Source: Xanthomonas codiaei (GTDB lineage Bacteria > Pseudomonadota > Gammaproteobacteria > Xanthomonadales > Xanthomonadaceae). From it: a stretch of 64,000 nt of DNA. The DNA is taken from NCBI RefSeq assembly GCF_002939785.1, contig NZ_MDEC01000004.1, forward strand, positions 124,001 to 188,000. Direction: 5' to 3'. Of this stretch, positions 56,948 to 64,000 are shown piece by piece. Each line of letters begins with the position of its first letter. Position 1 is the first letter of the stretch. The notes under the pieces are model-generated. The model was given only the letters and a program-made list of their open reading frames with translations. It had not been told where the DNA came from and ran no database searches. A program made the position numbers and the translations under genes.

Positions 56948-58345
56948 TCAGCTTCCCAGCGGCTGCGATGCGGCCTGTTGCTGCTTGCGCACGATCGCCA
57001 TCGCGATCTCCAGCGACTGCTCGTAGTTCAGGCGCGGATCCACGCTGGAGCGGTAGGCACGCTCCAGATCGCGCTCGGTCAACTCGCGCGCGCCGCCGGT
57101 GCACTCGGTGACATCTTCGCCGGTGAGCTCCAGATGCACACCGCCCAGCCGCGTACCGGCAGCGGCATGCAGGTCGAACGAGGTCTCCACCTCACCGCGG
57201 ATGTTGTCGAAACGCCGGGTCTTGTAGCCATTCCCGGTGCTTTCGGTATTGCCGTGCATCGCATCGCACACCCACAGTACCCGGCGCCCGTCGCGCTTGA
57301 CCGCATCCAGCAGCGGCGGCAACTTCTCGGCGATCTGTGCCGCGCCCATGCGATGGATGAAGCTCAGCCGTCCGGGTTCGTCCTCGGGATTGAGTACGTC
57401 GATCAACCGCAACAGCTGGTCCGGCTGCACCGACGGCCCCACCTTGATGGCGATCGGGTTGCGCACGCCGCGCAGATATTCCACATGCGCGCCATCCAGC
57501 GCCGCGGTGCGCATGCCGATCCACGGATAGTGCGTGCTGAGGTTGAACCAGCCCCATTGGCGCGGCACCTGGCGGGTCAGGCATTCCTCGTAGGGCAGCA
57601 GCAGCGCCTCGTGCGAGGTGTAGAAGTCGATGCGGTTGAGGTTGTAGACCTCGGCCCCGGACAGGGTTTCCATGAAGCGCACCGCATCGCCGATCGAGGA
57701 CACCATCTTCTGGTAGTCCGCCGCCAGCGGCGAATAGCCCACCCAGTCCAGATTCCAGTATTCGGGGTGATGCAGGTCGGCAAAACCGCCATCGATCAGG
57801 GCACGCACGAAGTTCATCGTCATCGCCGAGCGCGAGTGCGCGGTGATCATGCGGCGTGGATCGGGCACCCGCGCGGCCTCGGTGAAAGCCGGTGCGTTGA
57901 TCACATCGCCGCGATAGCTGGGCAAGGTCACCCCGTCGCGCGTTTCCGTATCGGCCGAGCGCGGCTTGGCATACTGCCCGGCAAAGCGCCCCACCCGCAC
58001 CACCGGCAAGCGCAGGCCGTGCACCAGCACCAGGCTCATCTGCAGCAACACCTTCAGGCGGTTGGAAATGGTGCCCGATTCGCAATCGCTGAAATTCTCC
58101 GCGCAATCGCCACCCTGCAGCAGGAAGCGCTTGCCCTCCTGCGCTTCGGCCAGCTGGCGCTTGAGTGCGAAGATTTCCCACGAGGTCACCAGCGGCGGCA
58201 ACTGACCCAACTCGTCCATTGCCGCCTGCAGCGCCACCTGGTCCGGATACGCTGGCAGCTGCAGCGCAGGTTTGCCACGCCAGCTCCCGGGTGCCCAGGT
58301 CAAGGCGGCGGGATCGCAGGCGGTTATCGGGGCGGAACGATTCAT
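56948..58345 (-). CDS. Class II (plant-type) DAHP synthase
   Basis: This 465-residue enzyme joins phosphoenolpyruvate and erythrose 4-phosphate, the first step of the shikimate pathway. The type II signatures LQGGDCAENFSDCESG, VRVGRFAGQYAKPRS, and DPRRMITAHSRSAMTMNFVRALIDGGFADLHHPEYW (seen in parts) are clear. Length fits AroAII (about 450-470). The ATG at 58345 has AGGAG seven bases before it. Downstream on the same strand is the mscS gene after 85 bp. Upstream lies an empty 550-bp stretch in which a leader or regulatory region could sit. Confidence 0.94.
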   Translation of the reverse strand: MNRSAPITACDPAALTWAPGSWRGKPALQLPAYPDQVALQAAMDELGQLPPLVTSWEIFALKRQLAEAQEGKRFLLQGGDCAENFSDCESGTISNRLKVLLQMSLVLVHGLRLPVVRVGRFAGQYAKPRSADTETRDGVTLPSYRGDVINAPAFTEAARVPDPRRMITAHSRSAMTMNFVRALIDGGFADLHHPEYWNLDWVGYSPLAADYQKMVSSIGDAVRFMETLSGAEVYNLNRIDFYTSHEALLLPYEECLTRQVPRQWGWFNLSTHYPWIGMRTAALDGAHVEYLRGVRNPIAIKVGPSVQPDQLLRLIDVLNPEDEPGRLSFIHRMGAAQIAEKLPPLLDAVKRDGRRVLWVCDAMHGNTESTGNGYKTRRFDNIRGEVETSFDLHAAAGTRLGGVHLELTGEDVTECTGGARELTERDLERAYRSSVDPRLNYEQSLEIAMAIVRKQQQAASQPLGS

Positions 58346-58893
58346 GACGGATCTCCTGGACAGCCTGCGATGGTGGCAGAGCCGGCGCGCCACGCAAAGC
58401 GCCGCCGCCGTGGCCGGGGCTTTGGCAGGGCGACGCCGTCCAGTCGCCGCCGGGTGAGCGCGACCGGACGGCAAGCGGCACACGGACACAGGCTCGGCGT
58501 TCGGCAGACACCACGCCGACCGCTGCGCGCCAGCGTCATGCCGCCGCGCCGTGCTGTCCGAAATGGCCCGCGCCAGCACAGGCCGTCGACCCACGCTATG
58601 GGCGCACAGGCGTCGTCAGCGGCGCCCCATCGACGGTGAGGCCATCGGTCCGTGTTCCTGGCGTGTCGCCGCACCCGACGGCAATCCAGCCATGCCGCGG
58701 CGACCTCACGCGACGTGCCGCATCCCGCTCCAGCCCTGCCGGCTTGGGACGACGCGCCTTCGCACCCTGCGCGGCGACGCACCGCCATCTGCTAGGTCTC
58801 TCACCAACCTGGCGCCTCTTGTGCGCCCGCAGCCAAACGCCCAGCCCAACGTCCTCCAGCCCCCCGGCCGGCGCCACCCCCAGGCATCGGGCC
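58346..58893. other. Non-coding stretch between dsbB and the DAHP synthase gene
   Basis: About 550 bp, GC-rich throughout. The open frames here have arginine-rich, non-protein-like composition. I see no repeat, hairpin or leader-peptide-like run of aromatic codons near the DAHP synthase start. Confidence 0.45.
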
Positions 58894-59412
58894 TCAGCGG
58901 TGCCCAGAACCGCGCCGTGCCCTGAAACCGGCGTACAGTGCCCACAGGGCCAATGCCACGAACCACACCATGCTCCACATCGGCATGCTCAGGCCCAGGA
59001 AGCGCCAGTCGATGTTGCCGCAGTCGCCGGTACCGGTCAGCACCGTGCGGAACACCTCGAACGGTCCCATCGTCTCGCTCAGAAAACTCAGCGGCGGGCC
59101 GCATGAAGACATCATGTCCTTGGGCCGGATCTGCACCCAGACGTGCCGCGTGGCGATGCCCATGCCCACGCCGGCGGCGATGAAGCTCAACACCCCATAG
59201 GCCTTATGCCCACCAGCTGCACGCGGCCCATGCAGGGCACCGAGCAGGAACAACACCGCCAGTGCCGCAAACGCGATCCGCTGGAAGATACACAGCGGGC
59301 AAGGCTCCAGCGCCAGATGCAGCTGCACATAGATCGCATAGGCCAGCAGTCCCGCACAGGCCAGAAAGCCCAGTAGAAACTGCGCCCGAAACCCCCAACG
59401 CAATGGATTCAT
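58894..59412 (-). CDS. dsbB: Disulfide bond formation protein B
   Basis: This 172-residue inner-membrane protein re-oxidises DsbA and passes electrons to quinone. Four hydrophobic helices are evident. The first periplasmic loop holds the CPLC pair (Cys38, Cys41), the second loop the pair Cys104 (SSCGPP) and Cys131 (GDCGN), nearly the same positions as in E. coli (41, 44, 104, 130). The quinone-near LCIFQRIAFAAL segment is conserved. The gene stands alone on the minus strand. Confidence 0.95.
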   Translation of the reverse strand: MNPLRWGFRAQFLLGFLACAGLLAYAIYVQLHLALEPCPLCIFQRIAFAALAVLFLLGALHGPRAAGGHKAYGVLSFIAAGVGMGIATRHVWVQIRPKDMMSSCGPPLSFLSETMGPFEVFRTVLTGTGDCGNIDWRFLGLSMPMWSMVWFVALALWALYAGFRARRGSGHR

Positions 59413-59714
59413 CGTGACTGCTTGCCTAGGATCGAATCCGGATTATCAATCATCGCTGCGGCCCTGACCACGCATGCCCGGCCCTGCTCCGTCGCACACC
59501 GCAAAGCGCCATGCACCACCGCGGCTTCGCACTGCCAGGCGATGAGCTGCATGACCATCGGACAGGCATCAACGCGACCACGCCGGCAAGGAACCTTCGC
59601 ATCCACCATCATGGCAACGCCACCGCCCTGGGCTCGGCCGGCACCCCAGGCGAGCATTGGCCAGGACGCCCCCACTTCCCCGAACGGCCGGTCCGACTCG
59701 GTGCCGCGCGTAAC

Positions 59715-59741
59715 AAAAAGCCCGGCAATGCCGGGCTTTTT
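59715..59741 (-). terminator. Terminator of the alpha ribosomal operon
   Basis: Perfect 12-bp stem AAAAAGCCCGGC/GCCGGGCTTTTT with an AAT loop, 25 bp after the rplQ stop codon, with T-run on both strands. The 300 bp between it and dsbB (59413-59714) show nothing else recognisable. Confidence 0.93.
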
Positions 59742-59765
59742 GGGAATCTTGATGGAGCGATCCTA

Positions 59766-60149
59766 TTACTCGGCCACTTCCTCAGCCACGACCGGACGGT
59801 CGACCAGCTCCACATACGCCATCGGCGCATTGTCGCCAGCACGGAAACCGGCCTTCAGGATGCGCAGGTAGCCGCCGGGACGGGTCGCGTAACGCGGGCC
59901 CAGTTCGACGAACAGCTTGCCCACCGCTTCCTTGTCACGCAAGCGAGCGAACGCCAGACGACGATTGGCAACGCCATCGACCTTGCCGATGGTGATCAGC
60001 GGCTCGGCGACACGACGCAGTTCCTTGGCCTTCGGCAAGGTGGTCTTGATCAGCTCGTGCTTGAACAGCGAAGCGGCCATATTGCGGAACATGGCTTCGC
60101 GGTGCGCGCTGGTGCGGTTGAACTTACGACCGGATTTCTGGTGACGCAT
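59766..60149 (-). CDS. rplQ: 50S ribosomal protein L17
   Basis: This 127-residue ribosomal protein begins [28 protein letters not shown], the family signature. [23 protein letters not shown] and VELVDRP follow. Last gene of the alpha operon. The 179-bp gap from rpoA contains hairpins (60263-60319). Confidence 0.98.
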
Positions 60150-60262
60150 GAGTGTGATTTCCTAAGGAATGTTGAGACTGCTTGAGAGACGTTGTCGCCA
60201 TCCTGGCGCTGTTGAATGGACTGCGGTTGGTCCGAACCGGCCGTCCCTCGACCGGTGTCACC

Positions 60263-60319
60263 GCGGGCTTCGGCCCGTCGATGAGGGAAAACGGCATGGG
60301 CGCCCGAAGACGCCCATGC
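60263..60319 (-). promoter_or_regulatory. Two hairpins between rpoA and rplQ
   Basis: One hairpin has stem CGGGC/GCCCG around a four-base loop (60263-60276). The other pairs GCATGGGCG with CGCCCATGC around eight bases (60294-60319). Placed inside the operon, they could attenuate or process the transcript. Confidence 0.5.
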
Positions 60320-60328
60320 AGTGACGCA

Positions 60329-61327
60329 TCAACCAAGCATGCCGTGCTGGGCGACACCGGCCGGCGGCCAGTTCTCCAGCTTCATGCCCAATGCAAGGCC
60401 GCGCTGTGCCAGCACTTCCTTGATTTCGGTGAGCGACTTCTTGCCCAGATTCGGGGTCTTGAGCAGCTCCACTTCGGTCTTCTGGATCAGATCGCCGATG
60501 TAGTAGATGCTTTCGGCCTTCAGGCAGTTGGCCGAGCGCACGGTCAGCTCGAGGTCGTCGATCGGGCGCAGAAGCACCGGATCCACGCCGCTGGCAGCCG
60601 GCTTGGCCGCACCGCGATCGCGGTGGGTGAAATCGCCGAACACCGACAGCTGATCGCTAAGGATGTCGGCGGCGGTGCGCACGGCTTCCTCGGCATCGAT
60701 CGTGCCGTTGGTTTCGATATCGATGACCAGCTTGTCGAGGTCGGTACGCTGTTCGACGCGCGCAGCTTCCACGGCGTAGGCAACGCGACGCACCGGCGAG
60801 AACGACGCATCCAGCATCAGACGACCGATGGTACGGGTCTCCTCATCCGGACGACGACGCGCAGCAGCCGGCTGATAGCCGAAGCCACGCTCGATCTTCA
60901 GGCGCATGTTCAGCGCGGTGTCCTTGGTCAGGTGGCAGATCACGTGGTCGCCGTTGATGATCTCAACGTTGTGATCGGTCCTGATGTCGGCCGCAGTGAC
61001 CGTGCCCGGACCCTGCTTGGACAACGACAGCGTCGCGCTGTCGCCACTATGCATGCGAATGGCCACGTCTTTCAGGTTGAGCAGGACGTCCAGCACGTCT
61101 TCCTGCAAACCCTCGACCGTGGTGTACTCGTGCAGCACGCCGTCGATCTCGACCTCGGTGATCGCAAAACCGGGGATCGACGACAACAGCACACGACGCA
61201 GGGCATTGCCCAGCGTGTGCCCGTAACCGCGCTCCAAGGGTTCGATCACGACCTTGGCACGGTTGTCGGTAAGACGTTCGATCTGCGGACCACGAGGGCG
61301 CAGAACCTGGTTGGCGGTAACCGTCAT
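60329..61327 (-). CDS. rpoA: RNA polymerase alpha subunit
   Basis: This 332-residue subunit starts polymerase assembly and contacts activators. The N-terminal domain contains [25 protein letters not shown], the dimerisation region. After the linker near residue 240, the C-terminal domain ([41 protein letters not shown]) contacts UP elements and regulators. Length is close to E. coli (329). It lies 53 bp after rpsD in the conserved order rpsM-rpsK-rpsD-rpoA-rplQ. Confidence 0.98.
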   Translation of the reverse strand: MTVTANQVLRPRGPQIERLTDNRAKVVIEPLERGYGHTLGNALRRVLLSSIPGFAITEVEIDGVLHEYTTVEGLQEDVLDVLLNLKDVAIRMHSGDSATLSLSKQGPGTVTAADIRTDHNVEIINGDHVICHLTKDTALNMRLKIERGFGYQPAAARRRPDEETRTIGRLMLDASFSPVRRVAYAVEAARVEQRTDLDKLVIDIETNGTIDAEEAVRTAADILSDQLSVFGDFTHRDRGAAKPAASGVDPVLLRPIDDLELTVRSANCLKAESIYYIGDLIQKTEVELLKTPNLGKKSLTEIKEVLAQRGLALGMKLENWPPAGVAQHGMLG

Positions 61328-61380
61328 GTTGCGGGGTCTCCTGCGAACCTCCGGCAGTGCCGGAGGTTCTCCAATGTGAA

Positions 61381-62007
61381 TTACTTCGAATACAACTCGA
61401 CGATCAGCGCTTCGTTGATATCCGAAGGCAGGTCAGCGCGATCCGGAACGGCCTTGAACACGCCGCTGAACTTCTTCGAATCGACTTCAACCCACGACGG
61501 CGTCATGTCGTGCTGCTCAGCCACGGTCAGGGCTTCCTGCACGCGGAGCTGTTTCTGTGCCTTTTCCGACAGCGTGATCGCATCGCCAGCCTTGATCTGG
61601 TACGAGGCCAGATTCACCGACTTGCCATTGACCAGCACGCCACGGTGCGACACCAGCTGGCGCGCGGCCGGACGGGTGACGGCAAAGCCCATGCGATAGC
61701 AGACGTTGTCCAGACGGGTTTCCAGCAACTGCAGCAGGTTCTCGCCGGTGTTGCCCTTCTTGGTCGAGGCCTTCTTGTAGTAGTTGCGGAACTGACGTTC
61801 CAGCAGACCGTAGATACGCTTGACCTTCTGCTTCTCGCGCAGCTGGGTGGCGTAGTCGGAGAGCTTGCCCTTGCGAGCCGCGCCGTGCTGGCCGGGCTTC
61901 TGCTCAAGCTTGCACTTGGAGTCCAGCGCACGCGCCGGGCTCTTGAGGGAAAGGTCGGCGCCTTCGCGGCGGGCGAGCTTACAGGTAGGACCGATATAAC
62001 GAGCCAT
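61381..62007 (-). CDS. rpsD: 30S ribosomal protein S4
   Basis: This 208-residue primary assembly protein begins [19 protein letters not shown]. The S4 RNA-binding domain is [32 protein letters not shown] (recognised in parts). In E. coli S4 also represses its own operon by binding the rpsM leader, and whether that holds here is not visible. It lies 15 bp after rpsK. Confidence 0.98.
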   Translation of the reverse strand: MARYIGPTCKLARREGADLSLKSPARALDSKCKLEQKPGQHGAARKGKLSDYATQLREKQKVKRIYGLLERQFRNYYKKASTKKGNTGENLLQLLETRLDNVCYRMGFAVTRPAARQLVSHRGVLVNGKSVNLASYQIKAGDAITLSEKAQKQLRVQEALTVAEQHDMTPSWVEVDSKKFSGVFKAVPDRADLPSDINEALIVELYSK

Positions 62008-62022
62008 TTCTTATCGCTCCCT

Positions 62023-62415
62023 TTAGACGCGACGCTTCTTCGGCGGACGGCACCCGTTGTGCGGGATTGGCGTCACGTCGATGATGTTGGTGATCTTGTA
62101 GCCCACGTTGTTCAACGAACGCACGGCCGACTCACGGCCCGGACCCGGACCCTTGATACGTACTTCCAGCGACTTCACGCCGTAGTCGAGCGCAGCGCGG
62201 CCAGCCTTTTCGGCGGCAACCTGGGCAGCGAACGGGGTCGACTTGCGCGAACCACGGAAACCGGCGCCGCCGGAGGTAGCCCACGACAGCGCATTGCCCT
62301 GGCGATCGGTGATGGTGACGATGGTGTTGTTGAACGAAGCGTGGACGTGAGCAACGCCGTCGGTGATGACGCGCTTGATCTTCTTCTTCGTTTTCTTTTC
62401 TGCTGGCTTGGCCAT
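62023..62415 (-). CDS. rpsK: 30S ribosomal protein S11
   Basis: This 130-residue protein of the 30S platform has the signatures [39 protein letters not shown] and [20 protein letters not shown]. The N-terminus is lysine-rich ([15 protein letters not shown]). It lies 10 bp after rpsM. Confidence 0.98.
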   Translation of the reverse strand: MAKPAEKKTKKKIKRVITDGVAHVHASFNNTIVTITDRQGNALSWATSGGAGFRGSRKSTPFAAQVAAEKAGRAALDYGVKSLEVRIKGPGPGRESAVRSLNNVGYKITNIIDVTPIPHNGCRPPKKRRV

Positions 62416-62425
62416 GATCTATCCC

Positions 62426-62782
62426 TTACTTCCTGATCGCCTTGCGCGGACCCTTGCGGGTGCGGGCGTTGGTACGGGTGCGCTGACCACGCAGCGGGAG
62501 ACCACGGCGATGACGCAGACCGCGATAGCAGCCCAGGTCCATCAGTCGCTTGATCGCGATACCGATTTCGCGGCGCAGGTCGCCTTCGACGACATACTTA
62601 CCCACTTCGGCGCGCAGGCGCTCGATTTCGGGTTCGGACAGATCACGGATCTTCGTGGTCGAGGTCACACCTGCGGCTTCGCAGAGCTTCTTCGAACGGG
62701 TACGGCCGATGCCGTAAATGCTTTGCAACCCGACCCAGACATGCTTCTGGGCTGGCAGGTTGACGCCTGCAATACGCGCCAT
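62426..62782 (-). CDS. rpsM: 30S ribosomal protein S13
   Basis: This 118-residue protein of the 30S head begins [30 protein letters not shown] and ends in the basic tail [25 protein letters not shown]. The start is ATG 62782, which gives the family N-terminus, while the frame is open to 62830. It is the first gene of the alpha operon, with a candidate promoter about 80 bp upstream. Confidence 0.98.
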   Translation of the reverse strand: MARIAGVNLPAQKHVWVGLQSIYGIGRTRSKKLCEAAGVTSTTKIRDLSEPEIERLRAEVGKYVVEGDLRREIGIAIKRLMDLGCYRGLRHRRGLPLRGQRTRTNARTRKGPRKAIRK

Positions 62783-62860
62783 GACGCGATTCTCCAACTG
62801 AGTGATGGCCCGACGGCGCACAGGCGCCATCCGGCAGGATGGATCAAAAGTGAACTCGGA

Positions 62861-62889
62861 ATTGTAGCAAGGCCTCGGATTGCTTTGAA
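62861..62889 (-). promoter_or_regulatory. Candidate promoter of the alpha operon
   Basis: On the minus strand TTCAAA (62889 to 62884) and TACAAT (62866 to 62861) are 17 bp apart, matching four and five of six consensus bases. Transcription would begin about 70 bp before the rpsM ATG. Confidence 0.6.
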
Positions 62890-63019
62890 GCCCGTGAAAC
62901 CAGAGGTTCCATGGACCCGGCGTGGGGAGTGTGCCCTCGCTCCGGCGCCGGACGGTGTTGATCCAGAAAACTGCTCCGAATCGCCTGTGCTACTCCCGCA
63001 CAGGACCACCCCGTCACAC

Positions 63020-63058
63020 CCGCGCGCGAGACGTCGCGCGAGCCGCCCTTCTGATCGG
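63020..63058 (-). repeat. Degenerate copy of the secY 3' end
   Basis: This 39-bp stretch resembles the end of secY (63120-63158). CGCGCGAGCCGCCCTT at 63035-63050 is identical to 63135-63150, exactly 100 bp away, and most flanking bases agree as well. On the minus strand it reads KGGSR, as in the SecY tail KGGSRGG. It is not part of a gene. The rest of the 330-bp gap 62783-63114 contains only the candidate promoter. Confidence 0.65.
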
Positions 63059-63114
63059 AAGACCGTGGCCCGGGAACCAGGCCGTCTTCACGCAATGAAG
63101 ATCTAGTGTACCAC

Positions 63115-64000
63115 TTAACCGCGCGCAAGACCGCCGCGCGAGCCGCCCTTCAGGTTGGCCTTCTTCAGCAAGCTCTCATACTGGTGCGACATCAGGTGCG
63201 CCTGGATCTGCGCAATGAAGTCCATCACCACCACGACTGCGATCAGCAGCGAGGTGCCGCCGAAGTGGAACGAGGTGCCCAGCTGGGTCCGCATGATTTC
63301 CGGCAGCAGGCAGACGATCACCAGGTACAGCGAACCGGCCGCGGTCAGGCGGGTCAGCACGCCATCCACATAGTCGGCGGTCGCCTTGCCCGGACGGATA
63401 CCCGGGATCAGCGCGCCCGACTTCTTGAGGTTGTCGGCGGTTTCCTGCGAGTTGAACACCAGCGCGGTGTAGAAGAACGCAAAACCGATGATCAGCGCAG
63501 CAAAGACCAGCATGTGCACCGGCTCGCCTGGCCCAAGCGCGTTGGCGATCTTCTGCAGCCACGATCCCACCCCACCCGACGCCGCCTGGCCCGACCACAT
63601 CGACAGCGTGGCCGGGAAGGCCAGGATGCTGGAGGCGAAGATCGGCGGGATCACGCCAGCCATGTTGAGCTTGAGCGGCAGGAACGAGGTCTGGTTCATA
63701 TACGCATTGCGACCGCCCTGTCGGCGCGCGTAGTTGACCGTGATGCGTCGCTGCCCACGCTCGACGAACACCACGAACAGCGTGAAAGCCAGAATGGTGA
63801 TGACGATCAGCAGCAACGAAATGAAGCTCAGGTTGCCTTCGCGGAACGCTTCAACGGTCTGGATCGCTGCCGACGGAAGGCCTGCCACGATACCGGCGAA
63901 GATGATCAGCGACACGCCGTTGCCGATGCCGCGCTCGGTGACCTGCTCGCCGACCCACATCAGGAAGATGGTGCCCGCCGTCAGGGCGATCACCGCGGTC
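63115..64000 (-). CDS. secY: Protein translocase subunit SecY (3' part)
   Basis: The C-terminal 294 residues of the protein-conducting channel are present, and the gene continues beyond the window end. Recognisable are [20 protein letters not shown], the cytoplasmic loop [38 protein letters not shown], and a helix ending in [25 protein letters not shown]. About six membrane helices lie in this part. It normally closes the spc operon. The tail is Gly/Arg-rich ([11 protein letters not shown]). Confidence 0.97.
   Translation of the reverse strand, partial: TAVIALTAGTIFLMWVGEQVTERGIGNGVSLIIFAGIVAGLPSAAIQTVEAFREGNLSFISLLLIVITILAFTLFVVFVERGQRRITVNYARRQGGRNAYMNQTSFLPLKLNMAGVIPPIFASSILAFPATLSMWSGQAASGGVGSWLQKIANALGPGEPVHMLVFAALIIGFAFFYTALVFNSQETADNLKKSGALIPGIRPGKATADYVDGVLTRLTAAGSLYLVIVCLLPEIMRTQLGTSFHFGGTSLLIAVVVVMDFIAQIQAHLMSHQYESLLKKANLKGGSRGGLARG

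Overview
The window is GC-rich chromosomal DNA from a gammaproteobacterium, most likely a Xanthomonas (Xanthomonadaceae). This rests on the gene set: an NAD-type isocitrate dehydrogenase, a plant-type class II DAHP synthase, an amidase close to the Stenotrophomonas peptide amidase, a Tat-exported phospholipase C and a TonB-dependent receptor. It also rests on 7-bp GGGATTC-type repeats between genes. I recall such repeats as typical of Xanthomonas but could not check. The region is mostly core genome. I see no CRISPR array, phage, insertion sequence, tRNA or rRNA.

Regions: 1-2.3 kb holds the tail of a Bax-inhibitor-like membrane protein, icd, and a coupled glutaredoxin/AhpD-like redox pair. 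2.4-12.6 kb holds a BepA-like periplasmic protease and then phoB-phoR-ppk-ppx, followed by a glycosyltransferase and a PAP2 phosphatase. A Pho box lies before phoB. 12.9-17.5 kb holds lpxH, a secreted metalloprotease and small exported or unknown proteins. 17.5-22.3 kb is the folC-dedD-cvpA-purF cluster on the minus strand. 22.8-28.4 kb holds a histidine phosphatase, a phospholipase C with a strong Pho box, and a divergent TonB receptor. 29-37 kb has the threonine-degradation pair tdh and kbl, separated by a porin and the sbp-cysT-cysW-cysA sulfate importer. 37-50 kb holds a pseudouridine synthase, an OmpA protein, oxidoreductases, an MFS transporter, a cell-wall hydrolase, a CLC channel and a GST. 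49.7-59.4 kb holds mdh, ppiB, typA, a peptide-amidase-like lipoprotein, an MscS channel, class II DAHP synthase and dsbB. 59.7-64 kb is the alpha ribosomal operon (rpsM-rpsK-rpsD-rpoA-rplQ) with the end of secY.

Two themes connect the genes. The first is phosphate: two Pho boxes (phoB and the phospholipase C) plus polyphosphate metabolism suggest part of the region belongs to a phosphate-starvation regulon. The second is an unusual kind of intergenic repeat. After ppx and after the TonB-receptor gene, the 3' end of the gene, stop codon included, is copied again in tandem together with palindromic or heptad repeats. The units are 300, 244 and about 230 bp at ppx, and the spacing is exactly 213 bp at the receptor gene. 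A short echo of the secY tail lies 100 bp beyond secY. These gene-tail arrays are the most unusual feature I found.

Start codons were chosen from ribosome-binding sites and family lengths. Several (bepA, phoR, ppx, clc, tdh) remain open.
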